Source of the DNA: Solirubrobacterales bacterium
GTDB lineage: Bacteria > Actinomycetota > Thermoleophilia > Solirubrobacterales > 70-9
DNA length: 6,146 nucleotides
Direction of reading: 5' to 3'
Assembly: GCA_030152505.1 (NCBI GenBank)
Contig: JASLJO010000086.1
Location: 1-6,146 of the forward strand
Shown: positions 1 through 4,810 of the stretch, piece after piece
Numbering within the stretch: position 1 is the stretch's first letter
Layout of the letters: every line of letters starts with the position of its first letter
Notes under the pieces: model-generated
The model's input: only the letters and a program-made list of their open reading frames with translations
What the model was told of the DNA's origin: nothing
Database searches by the model: none
Position numbers and translations under genes: made by a program

Positions 1-183
1 CGCGGCACGGCCATGAACCCGGTCGATCACCCGCACGGCGGCGGCGAGGGCTCCACGACGCCCGGCCGCCATCCCGTGACGCCGTGGGGCGTGCCCACCC
101 TGGGCTACCGCACGCGCAAGAAGGGCAAGGCCTCCGATCGCTACATCGTGCGCGGCCGCCGCCGCGGGAAGAAGAAGAGGTAA
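1..183 (+). CDS. rplB: 50S ribosomal protein L2, C-terminal 60 residues (5' end outside window)
   Basis: L2 is a primary 23S rRNA-binding protein of the 50S subunit, close to the peptidyl transferase region and at the subunit interface. Frame 1 is open from the first base to a TAA at 181-183. The visible 60 residues contain the family's most conserved C-terminal segment, AMNPVDHPHGGGEG (residues 4-17 of the fragment), then RHPVTPWG and a basic end rich in Arg/Lys (RGRRRGKKKR). The first histidine of the HPH motif matches the conserved L2 histidine long discussed in connection with peptide bond formation. The fragment ends where L2 proteins normally end, so the 3' end is intact and only the 5' part is cut by the window. 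Nine bases separate it from rpsS, and its last codons carry a likely ribosome binding site for that gene. Confidence 0.97.
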   Translation, partial: RGTAMNPVDHPHGGGEGSTTPGRHPVTPWGVPTLGYRTRKKGKASDRYIVRGRRRGKKKR

Positions 184-192
184 GCGGAGACC

Positions 193-465
193 ATGGGACG
201 CTCGACCAAAAAGGGGCCGTGGGTGGAAGCGGCGTTGATGAAGCGGATCTCGGCGATGAACGACTCCGGCCAGAAGCAAATGGTCAAAACCTGGTCGCGC
301 ACCTCGACGATCTTTCCCGACATGGTCGGCCACACGATCGCCGTCCACGACGGCAAGAAGCACGTGCCGGTCTTCATCTCGGAGTCGATGGTCGGCCACA
401 AGCTGGGCGAGTTCGCGCCGACCAGGACCTTCCGCGCGCACTCCGGCACGGGCAAGGGCGAGTAG
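193..465 (+). CDS. rpsS: 30S ribosomal protein S19
   Basis: S19 sits in the head of the 30S subunit, binds 16S rRNA together with S13, and lies near the A-site and inter-subunit bridges. The 90-residue product is close to the usual 92 or so. It starts MGRSTKKGPWV, a typical S19 opening, and contains TWSRTSTIFPDMVGHTIAV (about residues 34-52) and the family signature GHKLGEFAPTRTFRAH (about 68-83). The start at 193 matches the conserved N-terminus. GAGGT at 177-181, inside the rplB end, is 11 nt upstream and a plausible ribosome binding site; GGAGA at 186-190 is closer than usual. Three bases separate its TAG from rplV. Nothing about the protein is odd, and its position between L2 and L22 is the standard one. 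Confidence 0.98.
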   Translation: MGRSTKKGPWVEAALMKRISAMNDSGQKQMVKTWSRTSTIFPDMVGHTIAVHDGKKHVPVFISESMVGHKLGEFAPTRTFRAHSGTGKGE

Positions 466-468
466 ACG

Positions 469-666
469 ATGGCCGACGAGAAAAAAGACACCAGCGCCAA
501 AAAAACTAAAAAAGCAGCTCCTAAAAAAGCTGCGAAAAAAGCGCCTGCCAAGAAAAAAGCCGCGCCGAAAAAAGAGGGCGCGAAAAAACCCGCGGCCAAA
601 ACTGCCACCAAAAAAGAATCAGCTCAAAAGAAAGAGGCGCCGAAACCGAAAGCGAAACCCGCGCCG
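469..666 (+). repeat. Low-complexity Lys/Ala/Pro tail region of rplV with repeated A6-A7 runs
   Basis: This is the coding region for residues 1-66 of L22. It holds nine runs of six or seven adenines: 481-486, 499-505 (seven), 508-513, 523-528, 535-540, 553-558, 568-573, 583-588 and 610-615. Nearly all are in-frame AAA AAA lysine pairs followed by Ala, Pro, Glu, Asp or Thr codons. In an otherwise very GC-rich operon this is a sharp local drop in GC. The repeats are imperfect and look like expansion of a KKAAPKK-type unit rather than a mobile repeat. Confidence 0.85.
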
Positions 667-1008
667 ATCGTGGTGCGTGCCAGCTCTCGCTACGTGCGGA
701 TTGCGCCTCGCAAGGCCCGCCTCATCGCCGACCAGGTGCGCGGCCTGCAGATCGACAGGGCGCGGGCGCTTTTGCGGTTCTCGCCCCGGGGTGCCGCTCA
801 GGACATCGGCAAGCTGATCGAGTCGGCCGCGGCGAACGCGGAGAACAACCACGATCTCGTCGCCGATGAGATGCGAGTCGCCGAGATCACCGTCGACGAA
901 GGCCCGACGCTGCGCCGCTTCCGGCCGCGGGCGCTGGGTCGGGCGACCCCGATCAACAAGCGGACCAGCCACATCGCCGTGGCCCTGAGCCCCGAAGAGG
1001 AGATCTGA
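469..1008 (+). CDS. rplV: 50S ribosomal protein L22 with a long lysine/alanine-rich N-terminal tail
   Basis: L22 binds 23S rRNA; its globular part lies on the solvent face near the exit-tunnel opening and a beta hairpin lines the tunnel. The product is 179 residues against about 110 for most bacteria. Residues 67-179 form a full-length L22 core: YVRIAPRKARLIADQVRG near the start, SAAANAENNH in the middle, VDEGPTLRRFRPRALGRA for the tunnel hairpin, and THIAVAL-type ending (SHIAVAL). Residues 1-66 are an extra tail with 25 lysines and six acidic residues, in repeated KKAAPKK-like units with no predicted fold. Lysine in the tail is AAA 23 times and AAG twice, whereas the three core lysines are all AAG. 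The ATG at 469 lies 3 nt after rpsS. No good ATG or GTG start sits just before the core, so the tail is likely translated. Histone H1-like tails of this kind occur on several actinobacterial proteins; the function is unknown. Confidence 0.96.
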   Translation: MADEKKDTSAKKTKKAAPKKAAKKAPAKKKAAPKKEGAKKPAAKTATKKESAQKKEAPKPKAKPAPIVVRASSRYVRIAPRKARLIADQVRGLQIDRARALLRFSPRGAAQDIGKLIESAAANAENNHDLVADEMRVAEITVDEGPTLRRFRPRALGRATPINKRTSHIAVALSPEEEI

Positions 1009-1009
1009 G

Positions 1010-1729
1010 ATGGGACAGAAGATCCACCCCGGCGGCTTCCGCGTCGGCTACATCCAGCCTTGGAAATCGAACTGGTTCGACGAGAAGGGCTTCGCCGACG
1101 TGCTGGCGGAGGATCTGGCGATCCGCAGCCACATCGAGGGCAAACTCGCCCACGCCGGGCTCTCCGACATCACGATCGAGCGCCGTGGCGAGGTCTCGGT
1201 GGACATCCACACCGCCCGCCCCGGCATCGTCATCGGCAAGTCCGGCAGCGAAGTCGACGCCCTGCGCAAGGAGCTGCACAAGCTCACCGGCAAGCCGGTG
1301 AAAGTCAACATCCGCGAGGTGAAGCGCCCCGAGCTCGACGCCAAGCTGGTCGCCCAGTCGATCGCCGAGCAGCTGCAGAACCGGGTTGCCTTCCGGCGGG
1401 CGATGAAACGTGCCCTCACCTCAGCGATGCGCTCCGGCGCCAAAGGGGTGAAGCTGCAGGTGTCCGGCCGTCTCGGTGGCTCGGAGATGGCGCGGACCGA
1501 AAGCTATTCGGACGGCCGCGTGCCGCTGCACACGCTGCGCGCCAACATCGACTATGGCTTCTACGAGGCGCGCACGACCGCGGGCCGGATCGGCGTCAAA
1601 TGTTGGATCAACAAGGGCGAAGTGATGCCCGAGGGCTTCCGCTCCGACCAGATCCCGGGCGACGGCGAGCCGCAGGGCGGCGGCCGCGGGCGTGGCGGCG
1701 ATCGCGGGCGTGGAGGACGTGATCGCTGA
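1010..1729 (+). CDS. rpsC: 30S ribosomal protein S3 with Gly/Arg-rich C-terminal tail
   Basis: S3 is a head protein of the 30S subunit at the mRNA entry channel and contributes to mRNA unwinding. The 239-residue product (usual length about 210-275) starts MGQKIHPGGFRVG, the family opening. The N-terminal KH type-2 domain has its GxxG loop as GKSG at residues 76-79, within IVIGKSGSEV. The C-terminal domain has FRRAMKRA (128-135), whose Arg129, Arg130 and Lys133 align with the E. coli residues implicated in mRNA helicase activity (R131, R132, K135), then VSGRLGGSEMARTE and GRVPLHTLRANIDYG. Residues 222-239 are a short disordered Gly/Arg tail with RGRGG repeats. A strong GAGGAG at 997-1002 lies 7 nt before the ATG, and one base separates the gene from the rplV stop. 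The stop TGA shares its A with the rplP ATG. Confidence 0.98.
   Translation: MGQKIHPGGFRVGYIQPWKSNWFDEKGFADVLAEDLAIRSHIEGKLAHAGLSDITIERRGEVSVDIHTARPGIVIGKSGSEVDALRKELHKLTGKPVKVNIREVKRPELDAKLVAQSIAEQLQNRVAFRRAMKRALTSAMRSGAKGVKLQVSGRLGGSEMARTESYSDGRVPLHTLRANIDYGFYEARTTAGRIGVKCWINKGEVMPEGFRSDQIPGDGEPQGGGRGRGGDRGRGGRDR
1712..1717 (+). promoter_or_regulatory. Probable ribosome binding site of rplP, inside the 3' end of rpsC
   Basis: GGAGGA lies 11 nt before the rplP ATG at 1729 and 17 nt before the second in-frame ATG at 1735, so it favours the upstream start. The same bases encode two glycines of the RGGR end of S3, so the S3 tail and the translation signal of the next gene share sequence. Confidence 0.6.
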
Positions 1730-2148
1730 TGCTGATGCCGAAGCGGGTCAAGCACCGCAAACAGATGCGCGGCCGGATGCGCGGCTACACCAAGGGCGGC
1801 AGTCACGTCGCCTTCGGCGAGTACGGGCTGAAGGCACTCGACCGCGGTTGGATCACCAACCGCCAGATCGAGGCCGCCCGCGTGGCGATGACCCGCAAGA
1901 TCAAACGCGGTGGCAAGGTGTGGATCAACGTCTTCCCCGACAAGCCCTACACCAAGAAGCCCGCCGAGACGCGGATGGGCTCCGGCAAGGGCAATCCGGA
2001 GGGCTGGGTCGCCGTGGTCAAGCCGGGCAAAGTGATGTTCGAGCTCGCCGGCGTGCCCGAGGATCTCGCCCGCGAGGCGCTGCGTCTGGCCGGTCACAAG
2101 CTTCCGATCAAGACCAAGTTCGTCATGCGCGAGGGGGCCGAGGTGTGA
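1729..2148 (+). CDS. rplP: 50S ribosomal protein L16
   Basis: L16 binds 23S rRNA at the base of the central protuberance and helps position A-site tRNA. The 139-residue product is close to the usual 136-140. It begins MLMPKRVKHRKQMRG, the standard bacterial L16 start, followed by VAFGEYGLKAL (about 27-37), WITNRQIEAARVAMTR (41-56) and the conserved loop RMGSGKGNPEGWVAVVKPG (82-100). Arg82 falls at the position equivalent to the arginine that is hydroxylated in E. coli L16 (Arg81); whether it is modified here cannot be told. The ATG overlaps the rpsC TGA by one base, and the stop TGA overlaps the rpmC ATG by one base, which suggests coupled translation on both sides. No anomalies are visible. 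Confidence 0.98.
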   Translation: MLMPKRVKHRKQMRGRMRGYTKGGSHVAFGEYGLKALDRGWITNRQIEAARVAMTRKIKRGGKVWINVFPDKPYTKKPAETRMGSGKGNPEGWVAVVKPGKVMFELAGVPEDLAREALRLAGHKLPIKTKFVMREGAEV

Positions 2149-2360
2149 TGAAGGCGTCCGAGGCGCACAACCTGAAAGACGACGAGCTGGTGGCGAAATT
2201 GATCGACGCCAAGCAGGAGTCGTTCAACCTGCGCTTCCGGCATGCGACCGGCGAGCTGGAGAACACGGCGCGGCTGGGGCAGGCCAAGCGGGACATCGCG
2301 CGGCTGCGCACCGTGGCCAAGGAGCGCGGGATCGACGTCGAGAGAGAGTTGCGGAAATGA
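2148..2360 (+). CDS. rpmC: 50S ribosomal protein L29
   Basis: L29 is a small helical-hairpin protein on the solvent side of the 50S, beside L23 at the peptide exit site where signal recognition particle and chaperones dock. The product is 70 residues, slightly above the common 63-68. It shows the family pattern: KASEAHNLKDDELVAKL (first helix, about 2-18), then KQESFNLRFRHATGELENTARL (22-43) with the conserved NLRF and the TGxLEN loop, then AKRDIARLRTVAKER (46-60). The frame is open far upstream inside rplP, but family alignment and the one-base stop/start overlap place the start at 2148; GAGGGGG at 2131-2137 is a plausible ribosome binding site. The 3' end overlaps rpsQ by four bases (ATGA). 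Confidence 0.97.
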   Translation: MKASEAHNLKDDELVAKLIDAKQESFNLRFRHATGELENTARLGQAKRDIARLRTVAKERGIDVERELRK

Positions 2361-2839
2361 TGGCTGAGGACGAGACGAAAAAAGACGAGAGCACCGAGCA
2401 GGACGTTCCGCAGGATGAGGCCGCTGAGGCCGCGGGTCCTGTCGGTGCAGGGGACCCACCTCCTCCTGCGGTAGCTGAAGCTTCCTCGGAGGAGGTCCCC
2501 CCTACGCCGCCACCCGCGTCAGAGGAGGAGTCGGCTGACGCCCAGGATGATGTGGCTGCGGAGGAGCCTGTTGAAGCTTCCGCCGCCGAGTCCGAGGAGA
2601 AAGCTGCTGAGCCGTCCGAGGAGGAGCAGTTGCCTTGGAAGGAGAAGCGCAGGCTGGAGCGGTCGCGCCTCCCGCATAAGGCGAAGCCGCAGCAGTCGGC
2701 TGAGGAGCGGACCGCGGAGCGGGTTGCCGCTCGGAAGCGGAAGGCCGAGGAACGGCGCAAGGAGCGGGCCGCCGCGAGGAAAGACAAGACGACCGGCACG
2801 GGGACGCCAGCGGCTGAGAAGGACGCCAACGCGGCCAAG
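2357..2839 (+). other. Coding segment of the S17 extension: acidic half then basic half
   Basis: The segment encodes residues 1-161. The acidic half is rich in GAG, GCT, GCC and CCT codons and holds imperfect internal repeats: the bases TGAAGCTTCC occur twice, in the VAEASSEE and PVEASAAE parts. The use of GCT, CCT and GTA looks less optimised than in the neighbouring cores. The basic half (about 2627-2791) is rich in Arg, Lys, Glu and Ala in a pattern expected of a charged single helix. The polarity, acid before base, lies directly upstream of an rRNA-binding core. Confidence 0.8.
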
Positions 2840-3073
2840 GTGCGGCAGGGGGTCGTGATCTCCGACAAGGGCCAGAAATCGATCACCGTGCGGGTCGACA
2901 TCGTGCGGCGTCATCCGACCTACGAGAAGGTGATCCGCCGCTCGCGCACGCTGCACGCGCACGACGAGAGCAATGAGGCGGGCGAGGGCGACGTGGTCCG
3001 GGTCGTCGAGACCAGGCCGTTGTCGAAGACCAAGCGCTGGCGCCTGGTCGAAGTGCTGGAGAAGGCGAAGTAG
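2357..3073 (+). CDS. rpsQ: 30S ribosomal protein S17 with a 161-residue bipartite N-terminal extension
   Basis: S17 binds 16S rRNA in the 30S body and is an early assembly protein with an OB fold. The product is 238 residues, nearly three times the usual 80-90. The core is residues 162-238: VRQGVVISDKGQKSITV, then RRHPTYEKVIRRSRTLHAHDE and the signature GDVVRVVETRPLSKTKRWRL. Residues 1-90 are acidic (30 Asp/Glu, 3 Lys) with Pro/Ala/Ser; residues 91-145 are strongly basic (21 Lys/Arg, 9 acidic) and probably helical; 146-161 look like a flexible linker. No known domain is recognisable in the extension. The start overlaps the rpmC stop as ATGATG, so Met1 (2357) or Met2 (2360) may be used; spacing fits either. 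The reading frame has no interruption and no convincing internal start precedes the core, so the extension is probably made. It may be cleaved after translation; that is not visible here. Confidence 0.93.
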   Translation: MMAEDETKKDESTEQDVPQDEAAEAAGPVGAGDPPPPAVAEASSEEVPPTPPPASEEESADAQDDVAAEEPVEASAAESEEKAAEPSEEEQLPWKEKRRLERSRLPHKAKPQQSAEERTAERVAARKRKAEERRKERAAARKDKTTGTGTPAAEKDANAAKVRQGVVISDKGQKSITVRVDIVRRHPTYEKVIRRSRTLHAHDESNEAGEGDVVRVVETRPLSKTKRWRLVEVLEKAK

Positions 3074-3082
3074 GCGAGGACG

Positions 3083-3454
3083 ATGATCCAGCAGGAGTCA
3101 AGGCTCAAAGTCGCCGACAACTCGGGCGCGCGGGAGATCCTCTGCATCCGCGTCAAAGGCGGTTCGCACCGGCGCTACGCCGGGGTCGGCGACGTGATCA
3201 CGGCGACCGTCAAACAGGCCAGCCCGCAGGGCGGCGTGCGCAAGGGCGAGGTCGTGCAGGCGGTGGTGGTGCGAACAAAGAAGCAGCTCGGCCGCGCCGA
3301 CGGCACCTACATCTCCTTCGACGAAAACGCCGCGGTGTTGATCGACCCGGCCAGCAACAACCCGCGTGGCACGCGTATCTTCGGGCCGGTTGCCCGCGAG
3401 CTGCGCGAGCGCAACTTCATGAAAATCGTCTCGCTCGCCCCGGAGGTCCTTTAG
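3083..3454 (+). CDS. rplN: 50S ribosomal protein L14
   Basis: L14 lies on the 50S interface face, where it forms inter-subunit bridges and is contacted by the silencing factor RsfS in other bacteria. The 123-residue product has the usual length. It begins MIQQESRLKVADNSGAREI, the standard L14 opening, and has the signature region LCIRVKGGSHRRYAGVGDVI (about 20-39), followed by ATVKQASPQGGVRKGEVVQAVVVRTKK and DENAAVLID, ending GTRIFGPVARELR and FMKIVSLAPEVL. It is the first gene of the spc block and follows rpsQ after nine bases, with GAGGA at 3076-3080 just ahead of the start. I see no promoter in this gap, so the S10 and spc blocks appear to share a transcript. Confidence 0.98.
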   Translation: MIQQESRLKVADNSGAREILCIRVKGGSHRRYAGVGDVITATVKQASPQGGVRKGEVVQAVVVRTKKQLGRADGTYISFDENAAVLIDPASNNPRGTRIFGPVARELRERNFMKIVSLAPEVL

Positions 3455-3456
3455 CG

Positions 3457-3798
3457 ATGGGCAAGGCGATGAAGATCAGGACCGACGACGTGGTCGAGGT
3501 GATCGGCGGCAAGGACTCCGGCAAGAGCGGTCGCGTCATCCGCACCGATCCGAAGCGCAGCTTCGTCTACGTCGAGGGTCTCAACATGGTCAAGCGGCAC
3601 GAAAAACCGCGGCCGGTCCAAGACGTGCAGAAAGCCGGTCAGCAGCTCGGCGGGATCGTCGACAAGGAGGGCCCGATCCACGTCTCCAACGTGATGCTGC
3701 TCGACCCCAAAGACAACAAGCCGACGCGGATTGGCGTGCGCCGCGACAAAGGCGGCAAGCGCGAGCGCTACGCCAAGCGAAGCGGGGTGTCGCTCTAG
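3457..3798 (+). CDS. rplX: 50S ribosomal protein L24
   Basis: L24 is an assembly-initiating 23S rRNA-binding protein near the exit tunnel. The 113-residue product is slightly longer than the common 103-107. A KOW motif covers roughly residues 10-37, with DVVEVIGGKDSGKSGRVI followed by the conserved VEGLNMVKRHEKP (39-51). The middle part has GGIVDKEGPIHVSNVMLLDP (65-84), and the end is basic (RRDKGGKRERYAKRSG). The ATG at 3457 follows the rplN stop by two bases and has CGGAGGT at 3441-3447, nine bases upstream. An internal Met5 at 3469 would give the more compact MKIRTDD start, but the spacing favours 3457. The stop TAG overlaps the GTG start of rplE by one base. Confidence 0.97.
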   Translation: MGKAMKIRTDDVVEVIGGKDSGKSGRVIRTDPKRSFVYVEGLNMVKRHEKPRPVQDVQKAGQQLGGIVDKEGPIHVSNVMLLDPKDNKPTRIGVRRDKGGKRERYAKRSGVSL

Positions 3799-4610
3799 TG
3801 GAGGCGGCCACGACCCCACAGTCGCAGGCTGCGCCTCCGCCGCGTCTGCGCGAGCGTTACGAGCAGGAGGTGACGCCGGCGTTGACGCGCAAATTCGGCT
3901 ACTCCTCGGCGATGCAGGTGCCCCGCCTGCGGAAGATCGTGCTCAACATGGGTGTCGGCGAGGCCAAGCAGAACGCGAAAATGCTCGAGGCCGCGCAGGA
4001 GCAACTGGCGATCATCGCCGGCCAGCATCCCAACGTCCGCCGGGCGCGCAAGTCGATCGCTTCCTTCAAGGTGCGCGAGGGAATGCCGGTCGGCCTCTCG
4101 GTGACCCTGCGCCGGGCGCGGATGTGGGAGTTCCTCGATCGCCTGACCTCGATCGCGGTGCCGCGCATCCGTGATTTCCGCGGCCTCAATCCGCGCTCCT
4201 TCGACGGCCGCGGCAACTACTCGATGGGCGTCAAGGAGCAGCTGATCTTCCCCGAAATCGATTACGACTCGATCGACGAGGTGCGCGGCCTCGACATCAC
4301 GATTGCGACCTCTGCCCAGACCGACGCCGAGGCTTTCGAGTTACTGCTCGGGCTGGGCATGCCGTTTGCCAAAGAGGGCCGCCCGGGTGCCGCCGCTGAG
4401 GCCGAGGAGGAGGCCGAGGAGGAGCGGCGCAAGGAGGAGGCCCGCCAGCGGGCCGAGGCCGAGCAGGCCGCACTGGAGCAGCTGAAAGAGGAGAACCCCG
4501 ACGCGTATGCCAAGCCCGAGCCGGAAGCCGGCGAGGAGGGCGAGAGCGACGAGGAAGAGAGCGACGAGGCCGCGGAGCCGGCCGGCGAGGAGACTTCAGA
4601 GAATGGCTAA
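3798..4610 (+). CDS. rplE: 50S ribosomal protein L5 with acidic C-terminal extension (GTG start)
   Basis: L5 binds 5S rRNA in the central protuberance and contacts P-site tRNA and S13. The product is 270 residues against about 180. The core, residues 16-193, has the full family pattern: RLRERYEQEVTPAL, MQVPRLRKIVLNMGVGEA (39-56), ARKSIASFKVREGMPVGLSV (83-102), RDFRGLNPRSFDGRGNYSMG and IFPEIDYD, ending GMPFAKE. Residues 1-15 are a short Pro/Ala leader. Residues 194-270 are extra: an EAEEEAEEERRKEEARQRAE segment likely to be helical, then a Ser/Glu/Asp-rich end; 30 of these 77 residues are acidic and eight are basic. The GTG at 3798 has GGGGTG eight bases upstream and overlaps the rplX stop; the next in-frame starts would cut the core. 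The 3' end overlaps rpsN by eight bases. Confidence 0.95.
   Translation: MEAATTPQSQAAPPPRLRERYEQEVTPALTRKFGYSSAMQVPRLRKIVLNMGVGEAKQNAKMLEAAQEQLAIIAGQHPNVRRARKSIASFKVREGMPVGLSVTLRRARMWEFLDRLTSIAVPRIRDFRGLNPRSFDGRGNYSMGVKEQLIFPEIDYDSIDEVRGLDITIATSAQTDAEAFELLLGLGMPFAKEGRPGAAAEAEEEAEEERRKEEARQRAEAEQAALEQLKEENPDAYAKPEPEAGEEGESDEEESDEAAEPAGEETSENG
4398..4421 (+). repeat. Two tandem 12-base units inside the L5 tail
   Basis: GAGGCCGAGGAG occurs twice head to tail (4398-4409 and 4410-4421) and is followed by another GAG. It encodes EAEE twice, residues 201-208 of L5. The exact copy suggests recent slippage expansion of the acidic tail. Confidence 0.8.
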
Positions 4611-4788
4611 GACTTCGATGAAGGTGAAGCAATCGCGCAAGCAGAAGTTCAAGTCGCGTGAGTACCACCGTTGCCGGCGCTGCGGGCGCCCGCGCGGCTA
4701 CTTCCGCAAGTTCGGCCTCTGCCGGATCTGCCTGCGCGAGGCTGCCCACGAGGGCTACATCCCCGGAATGACCAAGTCGAGCTGGTAG
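4603..4788 (+). CDS. rpsN: 30S ribosomal protein S14, zinc-binding type Z
   Basis: S14 is a 30S head protein needed for late assembly, adjacent to S3 and S10. The 61-residue product is the exact usual length of the type Z form. Residues Cys24, Cys27, Cys40 and Cys43 form the pattern CxxC-x12-CxxC, which binds one zinc. Conserved segments are FKSREYHRCRRCGRPRGY and FGLCRICLREAAHEGYIPG, ending with the typical KSSW. The frame is open further upstream, inside rplE, but the ATG at 4603 matches the family start (MAKTSM), with GAGGAG at 4587-4592 ten bases upstream. The type Z gene in the spc position is standard for actinobacteria and Firmicutes; many of these also carry a zinc-free paralogue elsewhere, which cannot be seen here. 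Some annotators use the symbol rpsZ. Confidence 0.97.
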   Translation: MAKTSMKVKQSRKQKFKSREYHRCRRCGRPRGYFRKFGLCRICLREAAHEGYIPGMTKSSW

Positions 4789-4810
4789 GCGAGACAGGGA
4801 CCACCAGAAC

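Noticed and set aside
499..507. Programmed -1 frameshift at the seven-adenine run
   Set aside because: In the rplV frame the run reads AAA AAA ACT preceded by GCC, so it does not fit X XXY YYZ. I saw no clear downstream stem or long alternative product that would make a useful fusion.
141..611. Minus-strand frame whose translation is rich in Phe and Ala and looks like a membrane segment
   Set aside because: The Phe-rich run is the reverse complement of the AAA lysine runs in rplV. The hydrophobicity is a shadow of that codon bias, with no independent support.
1060..1722. A 220-codon plus-strand frame inside rpsC
   Set aside because: It is the shifted frame of rpsC, rich in Arg and Ala as expected from GC bias; rpsC itself has complete conserved motifs.
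1692..2147. An open frame leading into rpmC, giving a 222-residue product
   Set aside because: The upstream part is a shifted frame of rplP. L29 aligns from the ATG at 2148, which also overlaps the rplP stop.
2224..2901. A 225-codon Ser/Ala-rich minus-strand frame opposite rpsQ
   Set aside because: It mirrors the GAG/GCT-rich extension of S17. The plus strand carries a verified S17 core in frame and an ATGA overlap with rpmC, so the plus strand is the coding one.
4507..4602. Upstream extension of rpsN to an earlier ATG (93 residues)
   Set aside because: The added 32 residues are out-of-frame rplE sequence. The 61-residue form starting at 4603 has the exact family length and a GAGGAG ten bases upstream.
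4789..4810. Possible terminator or promoter in the rpsN-rpsH gap
   Set aside because: Only 22 bases with no stem followed by T residues and no -10/-35 elements; it is best read as leader with a weak ribosome binding site.
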